Source of the DNA: an uncultured Clostridia bacterium
GTDB taxonomy: Bacteria > Bacillota > Clostridia > Oscillospirales > CAG-272
DNA: 45,954 nt
Direction: 5' to 3'
NCBI GenBank assembly: GCA_947630015.1
Contig: CANRFY010000016.1
Span: 1 to 45,954 of the forward strand
In this document: positions 24,085 to 33,482 of the stretch, piece after piece
Numbering within the stretch: position 1 is the first letter of the stretch
How the letters are laid out: each line of letters begins with the position of its first letter
Position numbers and translations under genes: made by a program
Notes under the pieces: model-generated
What the model was told of the DNA's origin: nothing
The model's database searches: none
What the model saw: only the letters and a program-made list of their open reading frames with translations

Positions 24085-24566
24085 TCGACCCAAATCTCCA
24101 CGTTGTCGCCGTCGGCGGAGTGGACCTCGACTATTTTCCCGAATGTGCCCGCAGATATAACATCGAATATCTGATCGAAGTCGATGTTCCGCAGCGCGTC
24201 CGAATTTCCGATCTCGAACGTGCCGCCGCTTTGCATCACTATTTTTGCGATGGCGACGGGCAGTTTTACGTCGACGGTGTCGCCGTCGGAGCTGTCGACA
24301 TGGATGCGCAGCAGCGCTTTCGATATGTCGACTGCGTTCGTGTCGACGGCGACGGGCGTCGCGCGTTCGACGCCGAGCAGCTCGTCTGTCGTGACGCCGA
24401 AAATCTCGGACAGCCTCGGCAAAAGTCCGATATCGGGCGTCGAGATGTTGTTCTCCCACTTCGACACCGCCTGCGGGGTGACGGAGCATTTCTCCGCCAG
24501 TTCCTCCTGCGTGAGACCGCATTTTTTCCTGTAATAGGCGATACGCTCGCCGATCGATTGAAGCAT
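24081..24566 (-). CDS. XRE-family regulator with C-terminal YvlB/LiaX-like domain (161 aa)
   Basis: The N-terminal lambda-repressor-type HTH (about residues 5-60) reads GERIAYYRKKCGLTQEELAE, then TPQAVSKWENNISTPD. The C-terminal half contains VDVKLPVAIAKIVMQSGG, then IDFDQIFDVISAGTFGKIVE, ending in ADGDNVEIWVE. That pattern resembles the domain at the N-terminus of YvlB/LiaX-like proteins, linked in Firmicutes to envelope stress. ATG 24566 follows GGGAGGT at seven bases; an in-frame start 19 codons upstream overlaps the promoter and was rejected. It forms an operon with the 87-aa gene. A role in sensing the cell envelope is inference. Confidence 0.85.
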   Translation of the reverse strand: MLQSIGERIAYYRKKCGLTQEELAEKCSVTPQAVSKWENNISTPDIGLLPRLSEIFGVTTDELLGVERATPVAVDTNAVDISKALLRIHVDSSDGDTVDVKLPVAIAKIVMQSGGTFEIGNSDALRNIDFDQIFDVISAGTFGKIVEVHSADGDNVEIWVE

Positions 24567-24596
24567 TGTTTTTACCTCCCGTGTTTTTCTGTCGAT

Positions 24597-24625
24597 ATTG
24601 TACACTAAAAACCGCGACAGCACAA
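24597..24625 (-). promoter_or_regulatory. Promoter of the XRE regulator
   Basis: On the reverse strand TTGTGC (24620-24625), a 17-nt spacer and TACAAT (24597-24602) give a start about 20-25 bases before the ribosome-binding site. Confidence 0.7.
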
Positions 24626-25173
24626 TGGAATGCGGGTTGAAAACGCTAACTTGTCGGTTGTATTCTTATAAACCGATGGTTGAGCCGGCGTCCCGCCGCG
24701 CATTTTTACAAAAATCTGTTAATGCTGAACAGAATGTCGGATAAATGCGGCAGATTTGACGTATGCGGAAACGCGGCGTCTTCGCGGCCGCGCGCCGTGC
24801 CGGCGGTTCTTTTTTGATGAGGCACGCCATATGCGTCCGCGGCTCGTTTTTCGGTGCGGCGCGCGATCTGTTTATTGTAGTTCATGATCATCATTTTACC
24901 TTCCGTTTTCCCGTCGTTTCTGCCCGTGCGCTTCGAGCGGAAACGACGTTTCTTGATTTGTTTTACATTCGGTCGGCCGGCGCTTTCATCCGTATAGTCG
25001 GAGATAAAACCGTCATGTCAGCGCTGTACTGGAAAAAACGGGATGGAAAAACGGAGTGTGAGGCGAAAACGGGATATAATCGTCTCCGTCCCGCTCAACC
25101 GTCCTTCATCGATTATATGCAGAATACACAACGCCGGCGGGCGCGCGGCGCGCAAAATATTTCATTTTTTGTC
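24626..25173. other. Intergenic stretch without a supported gene
   Basis: About 550 bp lie between the XRE promoter and the T-box promoter. Open frames exist on both strands, for example 24706-24894 minus (62 codons), but none has a protein-like family signature together with a strong start. A small inverted repeat TCGGTT/AACCGA lies near 24653-24675. Otherwise nothing recognisable was seen. Confidence 0.5.
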
Positions 25174-25202
25174 TTGACAACTATATTATGCGGTGATATA
25201 AT
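25174..25202 (+). promoter_or_regulatory. Promoter of the ilv-leu operon
   Basis: Exact TTGACA (25174-25179) and exact TATAAT (25197-25202) are separated by 17 bases. Transcription starts near 25209 and enters the T-box leader. Confidence 0.93.
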
Positions 25203-25208
25203 ACGTTT

Positions 25209-25510
25209 CAACAACTATAACGCGATGATGCGGAGCAGTAAGCGGGGAACCCCAGAGTAAAGAGAGACGTCGGTCGGTGCAAGACGTTCGCGGGAGCCTG
25301 CCGAACTCACCGCGGAGCGGCCGCCGTGAAATCCTGCAAAGTAATGGCGGACGGGAACTCCCGTTACAGAGTGAGGGCGTGTATGCGCCCGTGAGCGCGT
25401 CCGTGCAGGACGAAAAAGAGTGGTACCGCGGAAGCAGAACGATAATGTTTAGCGCGCTTTCGTCTCTTTGGTTATCGGTTGATAGCGCAGGAGACGGGAG
25501 CGTTTTTGTT
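25209..25510 (+). promoter_or_regulatory. T-box riboswitch, leucine-specific (CUC specifier)
   Basis: A T-box leader senses uncharged tRNA and switches between antiterminator and terminator. The conserved T-box sequence TGGTACCGCG is at 25421-25430. Upstream, Stem I features are present: AGTA near 25237, AGAGAG near 25261, and GGTGCAAG near 25276. The 3' side carries GAACTCACC, placing the specifier codon CTC at 25306-25308, which pairs with a leucine anticodon. The leader ends in a terminator (25455-25507). This matches the known leucine-responsive control of the Bacillus ilv-leu operon. The specifier assignment comes from motif alignment by eye, not folding. Confidence 0.93.
25455..25507 (+). 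terminator. Regulated terminator of the T-box leader
   Basis: CGCTTTCGTCTC pairs with GAGACGGGAGCG (12 bp with two G-U pairs) and is followed directly by TTTTTGTTGT. It lies between the T-box sequence and ilvB. Formation should be prevented when uncharged tRNA-Leu stabilises the antiterminator. Confidence 0.88.
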
Positions 25511-25531
25511 GTCGTTCGGGAGGAGATTTGA

Positions 25532-27235
25532 ATGCAGAATAACGGAAAAACGGCTATGACGGGAGCGAGGATCGTCATAGAAACATTGATAGAGCAGGGC
25601 GTGACCGACGTGTTCGGCTACCCGGGCGGTCAGGTACTCAATATATACGACGAGCTGTATCTGGCAAGCGGCCGCATCAATCATGTGCTGACGGCGCATG
25701 AGCAGGGCGCGTCCCACGCCGCCGACGGATATTCGCGCGTGACGGGCAAGGTCGGCGTCGTGATCGCGACGTCGGGTCCGGGCGCGACGAACCTCGTCAC
25801 CGGCATCGCGACGGCGATGCTCGATTCGATCCCGATGGTGGCGATAACGGGCAACGTCCCGACGAACCTCATAGGCCGCGACAGCTTCCAGGAGATCAAC
25901 ATCACCGGCGTCACGATACCGATCACGAAGCACAACTACTTCGTCGCCGACGTAAACGAACTCGCCGATACGATCCGTGAGGCGTTCAGGATCGCAAAAT
26001 CGGGCCGTCCCGGCCCCGTTCTGATCGACATCCCGAAGGATGTTCAGACGGCGGTGTGCGATTTCGAGCCGCAGGGAGTCGTCGAGCCGTATCCGCAGCC
26101 GATCGCTCCCGACGAGGAGATCGACCGCGCCGTCGAGATGATAAACGCGTGCGAGCGCCCGTATATTTACATCGGCGGAGGCGCCGCCGGCGCCGGAATG
26201 ACGCGCGATATAATGGCGCTCGCCGAAAAGATCGACGGCTATATAGGCTGCACGTTTATGGGGCTGTCCGCGCTGTCGAATTCGTATGACAGATTCCTCG
26301 GTATGCAGGGAATGCACGGCCGCTACGCGTCGTCGATGGCGAATAAGGACGCCGATCTCATAATCGGTCTCGGCGTCCGCTTCTCGGACCGCGCGACGGG
26401 CAACACGGCGAAATATGCGCGCGGCGCAAAGATAATCCAGATCGATACGGATCTTGCCGAGATCGGGAAAAACGTCCCCGTCGATATCGGCATAATCGGC
26501 GATATAGTTTCGACGTTCTCGCGAATCCTCGCGCGCGTAAAACGGCGCGAGCGCCCAGAATGGGGAGCGCATATCGCCGCGCTCAAGGCGGAGGAGGCGA
26601 GGATCGACTGCGAGGCCGAAAAACAGGCGGGCGGCGCTATGACGCCGAAAAAGATATTCGACGTCATAAACGAGATCAAAGACGACGATACGATAATCGC
26701 GACCGACGTCGGTCAGCACCAGATGTGGACGGCGCAGTACGTGAATTTCGGACGCACGCGCAGATTCGCGTCGTCGGGCGGCCTCGGCACGATGGGATAC
26801 GGACTCGGCGCCGCGATCGGCGCAGCCGTCGCGACAGGCGATCGCACCGTGCTTATAACGGGCGACGGCAGCTTCGGCATGAATTTGAACGAGCTTGCGA
26901 CGGCGGTGACGTACAATTCTCCCGTCGTGATCGTGATATTCAATAACGGCGTACTCGGCATGGTGCGCCAGTGGCAGACGCTGTTCTTCGGTCAGCGCTA
27001 TTCAAATACGGTCCTCGGCAGAAAAACTGATTTCATTAAGCTTGCTGACGCGTTCGGCCTGCCCAGGCGCAGAGCGGAAAACATCGACGAATTCCGCGCC
27101 GCGTTTTCCGAGGCGATGAGGCACGACGGCCCGTTCCTCATCGACACGTATATCGACATGGACGAATTCGTCCTGCCGATGCTGCCGCCCGGCGGCTCGA
27201 TCGAGGACATGATAACGACGAAAGCGAAGGTGTAA
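25532..27235 (+). CDS. ilvB: Acetolactate synthase, large (catalytic) subunit (567 aa)
   Basis: IlvB joins two pyruvates, or pyruvate with 2-oxobutanoate, to form the first valine/leucine or isoleucine intermediates, using thiamine diphosphate, Mg and FAD. The TPP-activating glutamate is in TAHEQGASHAADGYSR (E57). The Mg/TPP motif GDGSFGMN begins near 444 and ends with FNN. Length is standard. GGAGGAG lies just before the ATG. First gene of the operon, directly after the T-box terminator; its regulatory subunit IlvN follows 3 bp later. Confidence 0.97.
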   Translation: MQNNGKTAMTGARIVIETLIEQGVTDVFGYPGGQVLNIYDELYLASGRINHVLTAHEQGASHAADGYSRVTGKVGVVIATSGPGATNLVTGIATAMLDSIPMVAITGNVPTNLIGRDSFQEINITGVTIPITKHNYFVADVNELADTIREAFRIAKSGRPGPVLIDIPKDVQTAVCDFEPQGVVEPYPQPIAPDEEIDRAVEMINACERPYIYIGGGAAGAGMTRDIMALAEKIDGYIGCTFMGLSALSNSYDRFLGMQGMHGRYASSMANKDADLIIGLGVRFSDRATGNTAKYARGAKIIQIDTDLAEIGKNVPVDIGIIGDIVSTFSRILARVKRRERPEWGAHIAALKAEEARIDCEAEKQAGGAMTPKKIFDVINEIKDDDTIIATDVGQHQMWTAQYVNFGRTRRFASSGGLGTMGYGLGAAIGAAVATGDRTVLITGDGSFGMNLNELATAVTYNSPVVIVIFNNGVLGMVRQWQTLFFGQRYSNTVLGRKTDFIKLADAFGLPRRRAENIDEFRAAFSEAMRHDGPFLIDTYIDMDEFVLPMLPPGGSIEDMITTKAKV

Positions 27236-27238
27236 CAT

Positions 27239-27742
27239 ATGCGTAACGTAATTGCCGTTTACGTCGAAAATAAATATGGCGTGCTGACGCGCGTCGCCGG
27301 CCTTTTCATGCGCCGCGGCTTCAACATCGACTCGCTGACGGTCGGCGAGACGGACGATCCCGCATACTCGCGCATCACGATTACGATGCAGGGCGACGAG
27401 TACGAGCGCCATCAGGTGATCAATCAGGTAAAAAAGCTGCACAACGTAAAGAAGGTGAAGCTGCTCGAGGCAGAAAGCTCCGTCGAGCGCGAGCTTCTTC
27501 TCGTGAAGGTGAAAAACACGCCCGACACGAGAGGCGAGATAATGGCGGCGGCGGAGATTTTCCGCGCGAAGATCATCAATTACACGGTCGATTCGCTCTG
27601 CGTCGAGGTGACGGGCGAGCCGTCGAAGATAAAGGCGTTCATCGAGGTAATGAAGCCGCTCGGCATAATCGAAATGTGCCGCACCGGCGTCGTCGCGCTC
27701 GAACGCGGCGCGACGATACTCGAAAACAAATCGCCGAAATAA
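27239..27742 (+). CDS. ilvN: Acetolactate synthase, small (regulatory) subunit (167 aa)
   Basis: IlvN binds the large subunit and confers valine feedback inhibition. The N-terminal ACT domain (about residues 3-75) reads VIAVYVENKYGVLTRVAGLF with FNIDSLTVGET following, a signature of IlvN/IlvH. The C-terminal domain ends in CRTGVVALERG. It starts 3 bp after ilvB, so the two are translated together. Length typical. Confidence 0.96.
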   Translation: MRNVIAVYVENKYGVLTRVAGLFMRRGFNIDSLTVGETDDPAYSRITITMQGDEYERHQVINQVKKLHNVKKVKLLEAESSVERELLLVKVKNTPDTRGEIMAAAEIFRAKIINYTVDSLCVEVTGEPSKIKAFIEVMKPLGIIEMCRTGVVALERGATILENKSPK

Positions 27743-27770
27743 TCAGTCCAATACAAATTATTATAAATAA

Positions 27771-28802
<1,032 letters not shown>

Positions 28803-28814
28803 TCATTCCCGAAC

Positions 28815-28843
28815 GGGAGGGGATTACTGCGTAATCCCCTCCC
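28815..28843 (+). terminator. 13-bp hairpin between ilvC and ilvD
   Basis: GGGAGGGGATTAC and GTAATCCCCTCCC are exact complements around a 3-nt loop, 13 bases past the ilvC stop. The run of T lies about 10 bases further on, so it may terminate partially or protect the ilvBNC 3' end rather than block ilvD fully. It resembles the G-rich hairpins at 3291 and 33037. Confidence 0.55.
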
Positions 28844-28888
28844 ATACCCCCGACTTTTTTCGATTATTTTTATTTTAGGAGAACATAT

Positions 28889-30559
28889 ATGGTAAAGGAA
28901 ACGATCGTCGACGGGTTCAACAACGCGCCGCACAGAAGTCTTTATCACGCGCTCGGACTGACTAAGGAAGAACTGGAGCGTCCGCTTATCGGTATCGTAA
29001 GCTCGCATAACGAGATCGTACCCGGACACATGAACATAGATAAGATCGTGGAGGCCGTCAAGATCGGCGTCGCGATGGCGGGCGGCACGCCGATCGTGTT
29101 CCCCGCGATCGCAGTCTGCGACGGCATCGCGATGGGACACACGGGCATGAAGTATTCGCTCATCACGCGCGACATCATCGCCGACTCTACGGAGGCGATG
29201 GTGCTGGCGCACGGCTTCGACGGACTCGTGATGGTGCCTAACTGCGACAAAAACGTACCAGGCCTTTTGATGGCGGCGGCGCGCGTCAATATACCGACTA
29301 TATTCGTCAGCGGCGGACCGATGCTGGCCGGTCACGTAAACGGCAGAAAATCGAGCCTTTCGAGTATGTTCGAGGCCGTCGGCGCATACGCCGCAGGCAA
29401 GCTCGACGACGACGGACTCCGCGTCTGCGAGGAAAATACCTGCCCGACGTGCGGCTCCTGCTCGGGAATGTATACGGCCAATTCGATGAACTGCCTGACC
29501 GAGGCGCTCGGCATGGGACTGTCCGGCAACGGCACGATCCCCGCCGTATACTCGGCGAGGATCGAGCTTGCAAAGCACGCGGGAATGCAGATAATGGAGC
29601 TTGTGAGACGCGGCATCAAGGCGCGCGACATCATGACGGAGGCGGCGATCAGAAACGCGCTCGCGACCGATATGGCGCTCGGCTGCTCGACGAACAGTAT
29701 GCTTCATCTGCCCGCGATCGCGAACGAGTGCGGCGTCGAATTCAACCTCGACATGGCGAACGAGATAAGCGAACGCGTGCCTAATCTGTGCCATCTTGCG
29801 CCGGCAGGGCCGACGTACATGGAAGATCTGAACGAAGCCGGCGGCGTCTACGCGGTGCTGCATGAGCTGGCGGAGATCGGACTGCTCGACACGTCGGTCA
29901 TGACGTGTACGGGCAAAAAGCTCGGCGAGAATATCAAAAACGCCGTCAACAGGGACGAGACTGTCATTCGCCCGACGTCGAATCCGTACAGCAAGACGGG
30001 CGGCATCGCAGTCCTGCGCGGCAATCTCGCGCCGGACGGCTGCGTCGTGAAGCGCTCCGCCGTCGCGCCGGAAATGCTCGTTCATAAGGGACCGGCGAAG
30101 GTGTTCGACAGCGAGGAGGAAGCGATCGCGGCTATATACGCGGGCAAGATAGTGAAGGGCGACGTCGTCGTCATACGCTATGAGGGACCGGCGGGCGGCC
30201 CGGGAATGCGCGAAATGCTCTCGCCGACGTCCGCTATCGCGGGCATGGGACTCGACCGCGATGTGGCGCTGATCACGGACGGAAGATTCTCCGGCGCGAC
30301 GCGAGGCGCTTGCATCGGCCATATCTCGCCGGAAGCGGTGCGCGGCGGTCTTATCGCATACGTGAAGGACGGCGACATCATCTCGATCAACATCCCCGAA
30401 TACTCGATATCGCTCGAGGTGCCGGACGACGAGATCGAATCGCGCCGCAAATCGACGGAAATAAAGGTCAAGACCGACATCAAAGGCGCGCTCGCGCGCT
30501 ATGCGGCGGCGGTCAGCTCCGCCGACAAGGGCGCAATCATCAACGAATATAAGGGCTGA
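28889..30559 (+). CDS. ilvD: Dihydroxy-acid dehydratase (556 aa)
   Basis: IlvD dehydrates the dihydroxy acids to 2-oxoisovalerate and 2-oxo-3-methylvalerate using an iron-sulfur cluster and Mg. The family signatures [15 protein letters not shown] near 118 and [20 protein letters not shown] near 189-208 supply the cluster cysteines. [13 protein letters not shown] is the second signature block near 470. Length typical. TTTTAGGAG lies before the ATG. It is followed 4 bp later by a DUF815 ATPase gene. Confidence 0.97.
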   Translation: MVKETIVDGFNNAPHRSLYHALGLTKEELERPLIGIVSSHNEIVPGHMNIDKIVEAVKIGVAMAGGTPIVFPAIAVCDGIAMGHTGMKYSLITRDIIADSTEAMVLAHGFDGLVMVPNCDKNVPGLLMAAARVNIPTIFVSGGPMLAGHVNGRKSSLSSMFEAVGAYAAGKLDDDGLRVCEENTCPTCGSCSGMYTANSMNCLTEALGMGLSGNGTIPAVYSARIELAKHAGMQIMELVRRGIKARDIMTEAAIRNALATDMALGCSTNSMLHLPAIANECGVEFNLDMANEISERVPNLCHLAPAGPTYMEDLNEAGGVYAVLHELAEIGLLDTSVMTCTGKKLGENIKNAVNRDETVIRPTSNPYSKTGGIAVLRGNLAPDGCVVKRSAVAPEMLVHKGPAKVFDSEEEAIAAIYAGKIVKGDVVVIRYEGPAGGPGMREMLSPTSAIAGMGLDRDVALITDGRFSGATRGACIGHISPEAVRGGLIAYVKDGDIISINIPEYSISLEVPDDEIESRRKSTEIKVKTDIKGALARYAAAVSSADKGAIINEYKG

Positions 30560-30563
30560 CGCT

Positions 30564-31781
30564 ATGACTGAAACGGAGTACATATCGCTCAAACTCGGGA
30601 TATATTCGATGTCGGTGTTCGCGAAGGATTTCAACTTTCGCGATTTTGTCACCGATGAATACATCGACCTGTATGACGACATTATATTTTCGCGAAATCT
30701 GCCCGAGCTGCACAACAGACTGGAAGCCTGCGCGCGCACCGCGCGTATCCTTGCGCGGCACAGCTGCTCGCTGTCGGAGTACATATGGCGGCGCGTGTGC
30801 GAAAGCGAAAACGAATACGTAAAAGCCGTGGCGCGCGGCGGCGATATCCACGCGGCGCTCAAAGCGAATGCGGAAGCCGATCTCGACGCGCTGTCGGCGA
30901 TGACGGGTCATACGCCCGCGGAGCTTTTCAGGCTTGAAGATTACGGCGGACACATCCCGCAGTTTGAAAACGAAAAGCTCGATCTGCGCGCGATGTATGA
31001 AGAACGGCTGCGCAATATATCGAAGGTCGGATTCGGCAAATTCGCGACGGCGACGATGTTCCGTGTCGACGACGACGGCAATATCGAGCCTGTCGGCAGC
31101 GCCGACACCATAATGCCGGACGCGTTCGTCGGATACGAGTCGCAGAGACGTCAGGTATACGACAACACGCGCGCGCTCGTGGAGGGACGCCCCGCGGCGA
31201 ATATTCTTCTTTTCGGCGATGCGGGGACGGGGAAATCTTCGACCGTCAAATCTGCGGCGAATATGTTTGCGGACGATGGCGTGCGCCTCATCGAGCTGCG
31301 CCGCGACCAGCTGTTGGCGCTGCACCGCGTGATGAGCAGGATAGCGGAAAGCCCGCTCAAATTCATCATCTTCATCGACGACTTATCGTTCAACAAAAAC
31401 GACGACTCGTTCTCGATGCTGAAGGCGGCGCTCGAGGGTTCCGCGTCGGCGAAGGCGAAAAACGCCGTCATTTACGCGACGTCGAACAGGCGTCATATCG
31501 TGAAGGAGACGTTCTCGGACCGCGGCAACAGCCTCGACGCCGACGACATACACAAAAACGATACGGCGCAGGAGCTTATGTCGCTGTCGGATCGATTCGG
31601 CCTGACGGTGTATTTCGAGCGCCCGAACAAGGCGCTGTACCTCGAGATCGTCCATACGCTCGCAGCCCGCGCGGGGATAGAGGTCGACGGCGAGCTTGAC
31701 GTTGCGGCGGAGGCGTTCGCTCTGTCGCGCGCATCGCGTTCGCCGAGGGCGGCGGAGCAGTTCATAAACAGTCTATTATAA
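30564..31781 (+). CDS. DUF815-type AAA ATPase inside the ilv-leu operon (405 aa)
   Basis: A P-loop ATPase lies in the middle of amino acid genes. The N-terminal ~190 residues are helical and charged. The ATPase part starts near VGYESQRRQVYDNTRALVEG, has Walker A GDAGTGKS at 218-225 and Walker B FIIFIDDL with D270, and YATSNRRH as a sensor-1-like block near 305. This matches the DUF815 family, whose function is not established. It begins 4 bp after ilvD and ends 22 bp before ilvA, so it is very likely expressed from the T-box. The ATG at 30564 follows the ilvD stop; an upstream in-frame start inside ilvD was rejected. A chaperone-like role for an operon enzyme is only a guess. Confidence 0.85.
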   Translation: MTETEYISLKLGIYSMSVFAKDFNFRDFVTDEYIDLYDDIIFSRNLPELHNRLEACARTARILARHSCSLSEYIWRRVCESENEYVKAVARGGDIHAALKANAEADLDALSAMTGHTPAELFRLEDYGGHIPQFENEKLDLRAMYEERLRNISKVGFGKFATATMFRVDDDGNIEPVGSADTIMPDAFVGYESQRRQVYDNTRALVEGRPAANILLFGDAGTGKSSTVKSAANMFADDGVRLIELRRDQLLALHRVMSRIAESPLKFIIFIDDLSFNKNDDSFSMLKAALEGSASAKAKNAVIYATSNRRHIVKETFSDRGNSLDADDIHKNDTAQELMSLSDRFGLTVYFERPNKALYLEIVHTLAARAGIEVDGELDVAAEAFALSRASRSPRAAEQFINSLL

Positions 31782-31803
31782 TCAACGAAAGAATCAATAT
31801 TGC

Positions 31804-33006
31804 ATGGATCAGACACTGACACTTGACAACGTATATAAAGCGCGGTACGCGCTGCGCGACGTCGCGATACAGACGGACGTCCTCTCCGCGCCGAAGCTGG
31901 CGCCCGGGCTTGAGCTGTATCTTAAAACGGAGAATCTGCAAGTCACGGGTTCGTTCAAGGTCCGCGGCGCGTACTACAAAATGTCGCGGCTGACGGACGA
32001 GGAGAAAAAGCGCGGCGTGATCGCCTGCTCCGCAGGCAATCACGCGCAGGGAGTCGCGCTCGCGGCGCAGAAGAACGGCATCAAATCCGTGATCTGCCTG
32101 CCGGACAGCGCGCCGATATCAAAGGTCGAGGCGACGAGAAGCTACGGGGCGGAGATATGCCTCGTCGACGGCGTCTACGACGACGCGTACAGACGCGCGC
32201 TCGAGCTGCGCGACGAGATGGGCTATACGTTCATACATCCGTTCGACGACGTCGACGTCATCGCGGGGCAGGGGACGATAGCGCTCGAGCTGAACGAGCA
32301 GATACCCGACATGGACGCGGTCATCGTGCCGGTCGGCGGCGGCGGACTGATATCCGGCATCGCGTATACGATAAAGAATCTAAACCCGAATATAAAGGTC
32401 TACGGCGTACAGGCGGCGGGCGCGCCGTCGATGAGGAATTCGCTCGCGGACGATAAGATCGAAAAGCTCGATTCCGTGTTCACGATCGCGGACGGCATCG
32501 CGGTCAAGGAACCAGGCAGCCTGACGTATTCGCTATGTCATGATTACGTGGACGAGATCGTCACCGTCAGCGACGACGAGATCTCGGCGGCGATACTGGC
32601 GCTGATGGAGAAGCACAAGCTCGTGACCGAGGGCGCGGGCGCAGTATCCGTCGCGGCGGCGATGTTCGGCAAGCTCGATCTCGAGGGCAAAAAGACAGTA
32701 TGTCTGCTCTCCGGCGGCAACATCGACGTGACGATACTGTCGCGCGTCATAACGCGCGGACTCTTGATGTCGGGACGCAACTGCCAGCTCAACATTGAAC
32801 TCGTAGATAAACCCGGGCAGCTGATGCTCGTTTCGCGCATCATAGCGGAGCAGGGCGGCAACGTCGTGGCGGTGCATCACGAGCATTCAAACGAAGGCTC
32901 CGACGTCAACGGCTGTTATCTGCGCCTGACGCTCGAAACGAAAAATTTCGATCATATAAGAAGCATCAAAACGGCGCTCACCGACGCCGGCATAAAGATA
33001 ATATAA
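31804..33006 (+). CDS. ilvA: Threonine ammonia-lyase with C-terminal ACT domain (400 aa)
   Basis: This PLP enzyme converts threonine to 2-oxobutanoate and ammonia, the entry to isoleucine. The PLP lysine is K52 in GSFKVRGAYYKM, and the phosphate-binding glycine loop is PVGGGGLISG near 177. A single ACT domain occupies about 325-400 (IELVDKPGQLMLVSRIIAEQ), the form found in many Firmicutes, shorter than the two-ACT E. coli IlvA. Some single-ACT homologues are catabolic (TdcB-like), but placement in the ilv-leu operon favours the biosynthetic role. No strong ribosome-binding site is visible before the ATG. Followed by ridA. Confidence 0.94.
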   Translation: MDQTLTLDNVYKARYALRDVAIQTDVLSAPKLAPGLELYLKTENLQVTGSFKVRGAYYKMSRLTDEEKKRGVIACSAGNHAQGVALAAQKNGIKSVICLPDSAPISKVEATRSYGAEICLVDGVYDDAYRRALELRDEMGYTFIHPFDDVDVIAGQGTIALELNEQIPDMDAVIVPVGGGGLISGIAYTIKNLNPNIKVYGVQAAGAPSMRNSLADDKIEKLDSVFTIADGIAVKEPGSLTYSLCHDYVDEIVTVSDDEISAAILALMEKHKLVTEGAGAVSVAAAMFGKLDLEGKKTVCLLSGGNIDVTILSRVITRGLLMSGRNCQLNIELVDKPGQLMLVSRIIAEQGGNVVAVHHEHSNEGSDVNGCYLRLTLETKNFDHIRSIKTALTDAGIKII

Positions 33007-33036
33007 GTCTGTAATAAAAGTTACAGGAGTGGGGAT

Positions 33037-33074
33037 CTGGGGGCGAACCCACTTTCAAGGGGGTTCGCCCCCAG
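33037..33074 (+). terminator. 14-bp hairpin between ilvA and ridA
   Basis: CTGGGGGCGAACCC and GGGTTCGCCCCCAG are exact complements around a 10-nt loop. There is no U-tract. It is more likely an intergenic palindromic repeat or mRNA-processing element than a full terminator, because ridA and the leu genes lie downstream. Confidence 0.45.
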
Positions 33075-33089
33075 AGAGGATAAAATACT

Positions 33090-33464
33090 ATGACCATAAT
33101 CAAGACAAGCCGCGCGCCGGCGGCGATCGGCCCGTATTCGCAGGCGATCGAGCATGGCGGACTCGTTTACACATCGGGCCAGATCGCGCTCGATCCCGAT
33201 ACGGGAGCAATCGTCGGTACGACGACGGCGGAGCAGACGGAGCAGGTAATGAAAAATCTTTCGGCCGTGCTGAGAGCGGCGGGAAGCAATATGACAAAAA
33301 TCATAAAAACAGTGTGCTTTCTCGACGATATCGCCGATTTTGCGTCGTTCAACGAGGTATATTCGCGTCACATAACGACGTTTCCGGCAAGAAGCTGCGT
33401 CGCCGTCCGCGATCTTCCGCGCGGCGCTAAGGTAGAGGTCGAGGTTATCGCAACTGTAAATTAA
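33090..33464 (+). CDS. ridA: 2-iminobutanoate/2-iminopropanoate deaminase RidA (124 aa)
   Basis: RidA hydrolyses reactive enamine/imine intermediates released by PLP dehydratases such as IlvA, preventing damage to PLP enzymes. The YjgF/RidA fold is evident: APAAIGPYSQAI at 9-20, VYTSGQIALDP near 26-36, and FPARSCVAVRDLPRGAKVEV near 98-117 with the substrate-binding Arg at R101. Trimeric and cytoplasmic by family knowledge. It follows ilvA directly, a logical pairing because IlvA generates its substrate. Confidence 0.95.
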   Translation: MTIIKTSRAPAAIGPYSQAIEHGGLVYTSGQIALDPDTGAIVGTTTAEQTEQVMKNLSAVLRAAGSNMTKIIKTVCFLDDIADFASFNEVYSRHITTFPARSCVAVRDLPRGAKVEVEVIATVN

Positions 33465-33482
33465 AATCAAAGAGGTGATCGG

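Noticed and set aside
24706..24894. A 62-codon minus-strand frame beginning MMIMNYNKQIARRTEKRA
   Set aside because: A weak GGAAGG lies upstream, but there is no recognisable family, promoter or terminator. It is left open rather than called.
24763..25260. A 165-codon plus-strand frame before the T-box
   Set aside because: It runs through the ilv promoter and the T-box start, has no ribosome-binding site and no family resemblance.
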